Below are positions 26,843-32,028 of a DNA stretch of 32,028 bases, in pieces. Below the pieces are notes generated by a model. It had not been told where the DNA came from, did no database searches, and saw only the letters and a program-made list of their open reading frames with translations. The stretch spans positions 1 through 32,028 of the forward strand of contig JAFTPT010000022.1 of NCBI GenBank assembly GCA_017463155.1. The letters run 5' to 3'. The position numbers were made by a program, and so were the translations under genes. Position 1 is the stretch's first letter. Each line of letters starts with the position of its first letter. Source of the stretch: Blautia sp. Its GTDB lineage: Bacteria; Bacillota; Clostridia; Lachnospirales; Lachnospiraceae.

Positions 26843-27763
26843 ATGTGGAAAGCGATACTGTCTCCTGACTTTTTCGGGACCATCCTTCGTGCGACGACGC
26901 CGATCCTGTTCGCCACGCTGGCTTCCTGCGTAGCCTCCAAGTCCGGCATCACCAATATGGCACTGGAAGGTATCCTGCTGTTTTCGGCACTTTTCGGCGT
27001 TATCTTTTCCTCCATCACCCACAGCTGGCTTCTGGGCCTTATCATCACCGTGGTGATCGGAGGCCTGATCGGCCTGATCCTGGCCTTCTTCGTACTGAAC
27101 CTGAAGACAGACGAGATCCTGGCCGCCATTGCCATAAACCTGACAGCGACCGGCGGTACGGTGCTGCTCCTGCTGGCTTTCTCCGGAGACCGTGGCGTTT
27201 CCTCCTCGATCCGGAGCGTGTCCGCGCCGAGCCTCACGATCCCGCTGATCGACAAGATCCCCTTTATCGGGCAGGTGCTGTCGGGGCAGAACATATTGAC
27301 ATGGCTGTCGCTCGTGGCGGTCATCGTAATGCATCTTTTCCTGTACAAAACACCGCTGGGACTTTCCATCCGGGCCGTCGGCGAGAACAAGAACGCGGCG
27401 GAATCCGTCGGTATCAGCTCCCGCAGGATCCAGTACATCGCGCTGGTGATCAGCGGATGCCTGGCAGCCTTCGGCGGCTTCTTCCTGTCCGGCGGTTACA
27501 TGAACATGTTCACCAAGGACATGTCGAGCGGACGTGGTTTCATCGCGCTGGCCGCTGCCAGCATGGGCGGCAACACCCCGATCGGAGGCCTTCTGGTATC
27601 CCTGCTGTTCGGTCTTGCATCCGCGCTGGCCAACGTCATGCAGCTGATGTCCGTCATGCCGTATGAGATCATCCTGATGGTCCCGTATCTGACGACGCTC
27701 ATCGGTCTGGGCGTGTACTACTATGCACAGAAAAAGAAAAAGGAGCGCCTGAGTGGAAAATAA
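26843..27763 (+). CDS. Nucleoside ABC transporter permease 2 (BPD_transp_2 family)
   Basis: A 306-aa polytopic protein: LFATLASCVASKSGITNMALEG near the N-terminus, then FFVLNLKTDEILAAIAINLTATGGT, the coupling loop GLSIRAVGENKNAAESVGIS and GRGFIALAAASMGGNTPIGG. It begins 1 nt after the permease 1 stop codon and its C-terminal coding region contains the ribosome binding site of the nucleoside hydrolase gene. Its pairing with permease 1 is the standard NupBC-type arrangement. Confidence 0.92.
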   Translation: MWKAILSPDFFGTILRATTPILFATLASCVASKSGITNMALEGILLFSALFGVIFSSITHSWLLGLIITVVIGGLIGLILAFFVLNLKTDEILAAIAINLTATGGTVLLLLAFSGDRGVSSSIRSVSAPSLTIPLIDKIPFIGQVLSGQNILTWLSLVAVIVMHLFLYKTPLGLSIRAVGENKNAAESVGISSRRIQYIALVISGCLAAFGGFFLSGGYMNMFTKDMSSGRGFIALAAASMGGNTPIGGLLVSLLFGLASALANVMQLMSVMPYEIILMVPYLTTLIGLGVYYYAQKKKKERLSGK

Positions 27764-28709
27764 ACGTAAGATCCTGATGGACTGTGATCCCGGGATCGAC
27801 GACGCGGTGGCGCTTGCGCTCTGCGCCGCGCATCCGGAGGCCTTCCGCCTTCTGGGGATCACGACGACGATGGGCAACGTGACGCTTGACAAGACGACGG
27901 ACAACGCCCTTCGTCTCGCAGAATATTACGGACTTCAGGTACCGGTGGCCGCAGGGGCCGCCGGTCCTGTTGTCCGGGAGCCGAAGACCGCTTCGGACGT
28001 GCACGGGGCGAACGGCCTCGGCAATGTACAGTTTCCCGAGGCAAAAAACAAGCCGGTGCCAAAGCACGCGGTCCTGTTTCTGTATGAGACGATCATGGAG
28101 CTCCCGGCCGGCGAAAAGGTGACGCTCGTACCCACGGGTCCCCTGACCAACGTGGGACTCCTTCTCACCCTGTTCCCGGAGGTGAAGGAGCGGATCGAGG
28201 CCATCGTGCTGATGGGCGGGAGCGCCTCCGGCGGCAACCGCACCTCCACGGCGGAATTCAACATCTACGTGGATCCCGAGGCGGCCTCCATCGTGTTTTC
28301 CTCCGGAGTGCCGATCGTCATGTGCGGACTCGACGCGACGAGCCTCTGCGGCCTGGACCGCGAGACGGCGGCGCGCCTTTCCGAAGATCCACGGCCCGTC
28401 GTACAGAAGATCGGGCAGATGATCGCGTTCTATTTCTCCTGCGCGGTCTACCGTGGCGGCCCCATCGCGGCCACCCACGACGCGGTGACCTTCATGTACA
28501 TGCTTCATCCGGAGATCTTTACAACAGAAAAAATGCCGGTCAGTGTCGACTGCGCCTACGGGGAGACCCGGGGCATGACGATCTGTGACCGGCGGAAATG
28601 GGCCTTTGAAGACAGGCCGCTTGTGACAGTGCTGACGGGCGCCGACGGTAAACGGTTCCAGGAGCTCCTGGTGGAGAGCCTGGAAACGCTGGCAGAACGG
28701 CTGGGGTAA
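27753..28709 (+). CDS. Inosine-uridine preferring nucleoside hydrolase
   Basis: A 318-aa enzyme that hydrolyses ribonucleosides to base and ribose. The Ca-binding DxDxxxDD motif is at D10-D12-D16-D17 (MDCDPGIDD). Other marks are GITTTMGNV, SDVHGANGLGN, LVPTGPLTNVG, VLMGGSASGGN, TAEFNIYVDPEAA and the catalytic-site H242-D243 (THDAVTF). The GTG start, with AAGGAG 7 nt upstream, overlaps permease 2 by 11 nt, so uptake and cleavage are translationally coupled. Pyrimidine versus purine preference cannot be read from the sequence. Confidence 0.95.
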   Translation: MENKRKILMDCDPGIDDAVALALCAAHPEAFRLLGITTTMGNVTLDKTTDNALRLAEYYGLQVPVAAGAAGPVVREPKTASDVHGANGLGNVQFPEAKNKPVPKHAVLFLYETIMELPAGEKVTLVPTGPLTNVGLLLTLFPEVKERIEAIVLMGGSASGGNRTSTAEFNIYVDPEAASIVFSSGVPIVMCGLDATSLCGLDRETAARLSEDPRPVVQKIGQMIAFYFSCAVYRGGPIAATHDAVTFMYMLHPEIFTTEKMPVSVDCAYGETRGMTICDRRKWAFEDRPLVTVLTGADGKRFQELLVESLETLAERLG

Positions 28710-28710
28710 T

Positions 28711-28766
28711 GGAACGGGAAAAGACAGGGGACGGTTCTCTGTCTTTTTGGAACCGTCCCCCGTTCC
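28711..28766. repeat. REP-like palindromic element 1, also a terminator
   Basis: It fills the 60-bp gap between convergent genes. Long fold: GGAACG (28711-28716) with CGTTCC (28761-28766), and GGGGACGGTTC (28727-28737) with GAACCGTCCCC (28750-28760). Alternative fold: AAAAGACAG (28719-28727) with CTGTCTTTT (28739-28747), ending in a T run, a rho-independent terminator on the + strand. The two folds exclude one another. The GGAACGGGG / GGACGGTTC words recur at 31942-32028. Confidence 0.75.
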
Positions 28767-28769
28767 ACA

Positions 28770-29669
28770 TCACAGCGACAGCTTCCGGAATTCTTCATCC
28801 GGCAGCAGTGCGCCGGAGGAGCCGACGACGGCCGCGGAGACGCGGTTGGCCTTCCGGATGGCGTCAGAGAGGGAATCTCCTTTTTTAAGGCAGGCCATCA
28901 CGGAGCCGATGTGGGCGTCCCCGGCGCCGATGGTGTCGATCTGCGTGGCCTGAAAGGCAGGGATCGTCTGTTCCTCCCGCCCGTCATAATAATAGCAGCC
29001 GTTCTCACCGAGGGTGATGATCACGGTGGAGGCCGTCTTTTCATACAGCCAGCGGGCCGCCTTTTCGATGGTGGCTTCTCCGCTTACGGAAAGCGCCTCG
29101 GTCTCATTGAGATGCAGGATGGGATGAAGCCGGTACAGCCGTTCAAGGACGGGCGGCTGGATCCTGAGAAGCCTGGGGCCCGGGGCAAAAAAGACGGTCA
29201 GGTCCGGATTCTTTTCAAGAAAAGCGATGATGTTCGGGCCGGTCTCCTCCTCAATCTCGAGGCCGCAGATATAGACGTAATCCACCTCGGCGGGGTCGAT
29301 CAGGTCGAACCACTCGGCCTGAAACCGGTACTCTGCACCGTGGTAGGAGACAAAGGAACGCTCGCCGGTGTTTTCCACAAAGCAGTAGCAGCAGCCGTTA
29401 TCCATGTCCGGTGTGGGAATGGGGGATACGATGCCCCGCTCCGCCAGGTTTTCCCGTACGAATCGGCCGTACACGCCGGTCCCGACGGGTGAGAACAGGA
29501 TGTAGGGGACGCCGAAGTGGCGGATCGAATCCGACACATTGTAGGCGCAGCCGCCCAGGGACATGCGCTGGGTGCGCACGTGGACGTCCTCCCCTGTGGC
29601 GGGAAGGTGGTCAATCAGGTCTATGATGACATCCACGACGGTGGAACCGATGACGAGAACCTTTTTCAT
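28770..29669 (-). CDS. PfkB (ribokinase) family carbohydrate/nucleoside kinase
   Basis: A 299-aa kinase: KKVLVIGSTVVDVIID at the N-terminus, the di-glycine switch LGGCAYNVSDSIRHFG, HLNETEALSVSG and the anion hole/catalytic base segment DTIGAGDAHIGS with D251. Candidates for the substrate are ribose, a nucleoside or pseudouridine; the setting beside nucleoside-cleaving enzymes fits any of these. ATG at 29669 has AGAAAGGAT upstream; the frame to 29705 has no site. It is transcribed divergently from the amidohydrolase gene. Confidence 0.88.
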   Translation of the reverse strand: MKKVLVIGSTVVDVIIDLIDHLPATGEDVHVRTQRMSLGGCAYNVSDSIRHFGVPYILFSPVGTGVYGRFVRENLAERGIVSPIPTPDMDNGCCYCFVENTGERSFVSYHGAEYRFQAEWFDLIDPAEVDYVYICGLEIEEETGPNIIAFLEKNPDLTVFFAPGPRLLRIQPPVLERLYRLHPILHLNETEALSVSGEATIEKAARWLYEKTASTVIITLGENGCYYYDGREEQTIPAFQATQIDTIGAGDAHIGSVMACLKKGDSLSDAIRKANRVSAAVVGSSGALLPDEEFRKLSL

Positions 29670-29801
29670 AAAGCAGATCCTTTCTATCCGGGAGGAGCAG
29701 GGCATACAGATACCCTGCGGACAAGTATGTCTGCGCGTAACAACGCGCTTTAAACCTTCACAATCTTACCATAGAAACGACGCACAGAAAAGAGATTTTC
29801 C

Positions 29802-31106
29802 ATGAGCAAAGCAACTTTACTGAAAAACGCGAACCTGATCACGGAGACAGGCGAGTGCCTGCGCCATCAGGACGTATACATCCGCGGGGACCGCATCGCC
29901 GCCATCTGTGAGGCGGGCACCGTGCAGGAGGATCCGCCCGCGGACGAGGTGATCGACTGTTCAAAATATTTTGTCAGTCCCGGCTTTACGAACCTGCACA
30001 GCCACACCGCGATGAACATCTTCAAGGGCATTGCGGAGGAAGTGACGGCGGAAGCCTGGTTCAATGAGATGATCTGGCCCTACGAGAGCAAGATGACCGA
30101 CGAGGACATCTACGTGGGGACGGTCCTTGGCATCGCCGAGATGATCGACAACGGCGTCACGGCCGTGGCGGATCACTATTTCGGGGAAGAGCAGGTGCTG
30201 AAGGCAGCACTCGATACTGGGATCCGCATGGATATCGCCCCGACGATCTTCGGCACAGCGCCGGAATTCAGGGACCGGCTGGCCGCGGTCAGCGAGTTTG
30301 TCCGGAAACACCAGGAGGATTCACCACGGATCAGCCTGCGTCTTGGACCCCATTCCAACTACACCTGCCCGGAGGATACCCTTGCGGAGATCGTCTCCGA
30401 GGCAAAAAAACACGACCTTCCGATCCATCTGCATCTGGCGGAGACCGAGCTGCAGGTGACGCAGTCCCTGGAGCGCTCCGGCAAAACGCCCTTCCGCTAT
30501 CTGTATGATGCAGGCGGCTTTGAGATCCCGGTGCTTGTCGCCCACGGTCTGTGGCTGACCGAGGAGGATCTTTCCTATATCCGTGACGACACCTGGTTTG
30601 CCTTCTGCCCCAAGACCTACATGAAGCTGGCGGCAGGCAGAGGCGGGTTTTTCCGCTTTGCGGATCAGCTGCATTACAGCTTCGGCACCGACGGAGCGGC
30701 CAGCTCCAATACGCTGAATACCCTTGAACAGGCCCGGCTTTTTGCCCTGCTTGAAAAGTTTGAACGGAACGACGCGACGGTCCGCCCGGCCGCGGAGGTC
30801 TGGCAGAAGCTGATGGCCGGCCACGAAGTGTTCGGCGCCGGCGGCGGAAGGATGGCCGAAGGCGCGGCCGCGGATCTTGTGATCTGGGATCTGCTGACAC
30901 CGGATACCATGAATTTCTATGATCCGGTCTCCGCGATCCTCTACAGTGCCAACAGCCGGAATGTCCGTTATACGATGGTCGGAGGAGAATTCCTCAAGTA
31001 TGACGGGAAGCTCCTCATGGATTTCCCGAGGATCACCGAAGATGCCCTGCGCCTTCAGAGAGAACTGCTTGACCGGGGCCGGGGAAAAGCACAGGTTTTC
31101 TATTAA
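29802..31106 (+). CDS. SsnA/MtaD-like amidohydrolase, probable nucleoside or base deaminase
   Basis: A 434-aa TIM-barrel metal hydrolase. Metal ligands: H66-x-H68 (LHSHTAMN), H211 in HLHLAETE (with E214), H248 (VAHGLWL) and D297 (GTDGAASSN). The PGFTNLHSHT and AADLVIWDL strands are typical of the ATZ/TRZ group, which includes methylthioadenosine/S-adenosylhomocysteine deaminase and guanine deaminase. Next to purine nucleoside phosphorylase it probably deaminates an adenine- or guanine-type compound. The ribosome binding site is weak (AAGAGA). The 132-bp divergent region upstream holds no clear promoter pair that I could settle on. Confidence 0.85.
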   Translation: MSKATLLKNANLITETGECLRHQDVYIRGDRIAAICEAGTVQEDPPADEVIDCSKYFVSPGFTNLHSHTAMNIFKGIAEEVTAEAWFNEMIWPYESKMTDEDIYVGTVLGIAEMIDNGVTAVADHYFGEEQVLKAALDTGIRMDIAPTIFGTAPEFRDRLAAVSEFVRKHQEDSPRISLRLGPHSNYTCPEDTLAEIVSEAKKHDLPIHLHLAETELQVTQSLERSGKTPFRYLYDAGGFEIPVLVAHGLWLTEEDLSYIRDDTWFAFCPKTYMKLAAGRGGFFRFADQLHYSFGTDGAASSNTLNTLEQARLFALLEKFERNDATVRPAAEVWQKLMAGHEVFGAGGGRMAEGAAADLVIWDLLTPDTMNFYDPVSAILYSANSRNVRYTMVGGEFLKYDGKLLMDFPRITEDALRLQRELLDRGRGKAQVFY

Positions 31107-31121
31107 CGCGGATGCGTTTTT
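31105..31121 (+). terminator. Possible weak terminator
   Basis: AACGC (31105-31109) pairs with GCGTT (31114-31118) around GGAT, followed by TTT. A 5-bp stem only, overlapping the amidohydrolase stop codon. It may cause partial termination before deoD. Confidence 0.4.
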
Positions 31122-31213
31122 GATTACAGAATAGACAAGGAGAGACAGCAGTGGAGAAGTTGCAGGATCACAAAAAAGACCAGTTCAAGATCGAAAAAAA
31201 GGAGGATAAGAGT

Positions 31214-31924
31214 ATGAGCAGTATGATCCCTACCCCGCACAATACGGCGGAATACGGCAAGATCGCCAAGAAAGTCCTGATGCCCGGCGATCCGCTCCGC
31301 GCGAAATTCATCGCGGAGACCTATCTGGACAACGCGGAGTGCGTGAACTCCGTCCGGAACATCTATGCCTTTACCGGTACCTATAAGGGCAAGGAAGTGA
31401 CTGTCATGGGCAGCGGCATGGGGATGCCCTCCATCGGCATCTACAGCTACGAGCTTTACAATTTCTATGACGTTGATTCCATCATCCGGATCGGCTCCGC
31501 GGGAGCTCTGCAGGACTATGTGAACGTCATGGACGTGGTCATCGCCATGGGTGCCTGTACCGATTCCAATTTTGCCAACCAGTACTGCCTGCCGGGCACC
31601 TTTGCCCCCATCGCAAGCTATGAGCTGGTCGCAAGGGCCGTGGAAGTGGCTTCCCAGCAGGGAACGCCGGTCCATGTGGGCAACGTGGTCTCCTCGGACG
31701 TGTTCTACAGCGACAACCATACGACCGCTGATTCCTGGCGGAAGATGGGCGTCCTGTGCGCGGAGATGGAGTGCGCGGGCCTGTACATGAACGCGGCGAG
31801 AGCCGGCAAAAAGGCCCTCGGCATCCTGACAATCTCCGATCACATGTACCGGGACGAAGCGATCGACGCCGCCGCGCGCCAGACCAGCTTCCACAAGATG
31901 ATGGAGATCGCACTGGAGCTGTAA
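31214..31924 (+). CDS. deoD: Purine nucleoside phosphorylase, DeoD type
   Basis: A 236-aa hexameric-type phosphorylase, normal length for the family. IPTPHN at the N-terminus (nucleoside-binding His), VLMPGDPLRAKFIAETYL (phosphate loop), MGSGMGMPSIGIYSYEL, IIRIGSAGALQ, EMECAGLYMNA (ribose-binding Glu) and TISDHM (purine N7-contacting Asp). It converts purine nucleosides and phosphate to base and ribose-1-phosphate. ATG at 31214 has AAGGAGG 8 nt upstream; the extended frame from 31151 is lysine-rich and not conserved-looking. It follows the amidohydrolase by 107 nt. Confidence 0.95.
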   Translation: MSSMIPTPHNTAEYGKIAKKVLMPGDPLRAKFIAETYLDNAECVNSVRNIYAFTGTYKGKEVTVMGSGMGMPSIGIYSYELYNFYDVDSIIRIGSAGALQDYVNVMDVVIAMGACTDSNFANQYCLPGTFAPIASYELVARAVEVASQQGTPVHVGNVVSSDVFYSDNHTTADSWRKMGVLCAEMECAGLYMNAARAGKKALGILTISDHMYRDEAIDAAARQTSFHKMMEIALEL

Positions 31925-31941
31925 TAAAACAGAACGCTGAA

Positions 31942-32028
31942 CGCGGAACGGGGGGACGGTTCTTCGTTCCATTCTGAGGAATGGAACGTAAGAACCGTCC
32001 CCCCGTTCCGCGAAGAACCGTCCCCCCG
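31942..32028. repeat. REP-like palindromic element 2, continuing past the window
   Basis: Arm 31942-31974 pairs with 31979-32012 across about 33 bp with a single-base bulge and a TGAG loop. The stem reads CGCGGAACGGGGGGACGG onward. A further half-copy (AAGAACCGTCCCCCCG, 32013-32028) follows and is cut by the window edge, suggesting a tandem cluster. It shares its core words with element 1 at 28711-28766. Confidence 0.85.

Overview
This is chromosomal DNA from a Gram-positive anaerobe of the class Clostridia, most likely a Lachnospiraceae-type gut bacterium. The inference rests on AGGAGG-type ribosome binding sites before nearly every gene, U-tailed hairpin terminators, and protein families typical of that group (BMP/Nup-type nucleoside transporter, DUF4869, paired YdcZ transporters, type I-C CRISPR-Cas). 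There is no rRNA, tRNA or recognisable transposase.

The window has two compositional parts. Positions ~120-9540 are visibly A+T-richer (roughly mid-40s % GC by eye). They carry a type I-C CRISPR-Cas locus in the order cas3-cas5c-cas8c-cas7c-cas4-cas1-cas2, then a 9-repeat array (7957-8516), then a two-gene module of unknown function (DUF4869 protein plus P-loop protein). Both outer genes of this segment look cut. cas3 lacks its N-terminus, with a strong terminator hairpin where its 5' end should be, and the P-loop protein stops at about half the length I recall for its family. The rest of the window is G+C-richer (high 50s %).

Between the parts lies a ~490-bp gene-free stretch holding a very large imperfect palindrome (9664-9927). 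It is the least explained element in the window.

The G+C-rich part is metabolic and regulatory. (a) 10066-17300: an apparent operon with a DUF362 protein, a large cytoplasmic hybrid histidine kinase, a receiver-HD-GYP protein (probable c-di-GMP phosphodiesterase), a flavodoxin-fold oxidoreductase and a uridine phosphorylase, closed by a terminator. (b) 17374-21288: a HutD-family protein, two tandem YdcZ (DUF606) transporter subunits, a MalY/PatB-type PLP enzyme and a membrane-anchored metallo-beta-lactamase-fold protein. (c) 21514-28709: ADP-ribosylglycohydrolase, BMP-type binding protein, dual ATPase, two permeases and a nucleoside hydrolase, forming a nucleoside import and cleavage operon. 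(d) 28770-31924: a PfkB-family sugar/nucleoside kinase, a SsnA/MtaD-like amidohydrolase (deaminase) and purine nucleoside phosphorylase DeoD.

Together, parts a, c and d describe uptake of nucleosides and their breakdown to bases and (phospho)ribose: import, deamination, phosphorolysis or hydrolysis, then sugar phosphorylation. Two related palindromic repeats (28711-28766 and 31942-32028), sharing a GGAACGGGG / GGACGGTTC core, flank this salvage cluster.
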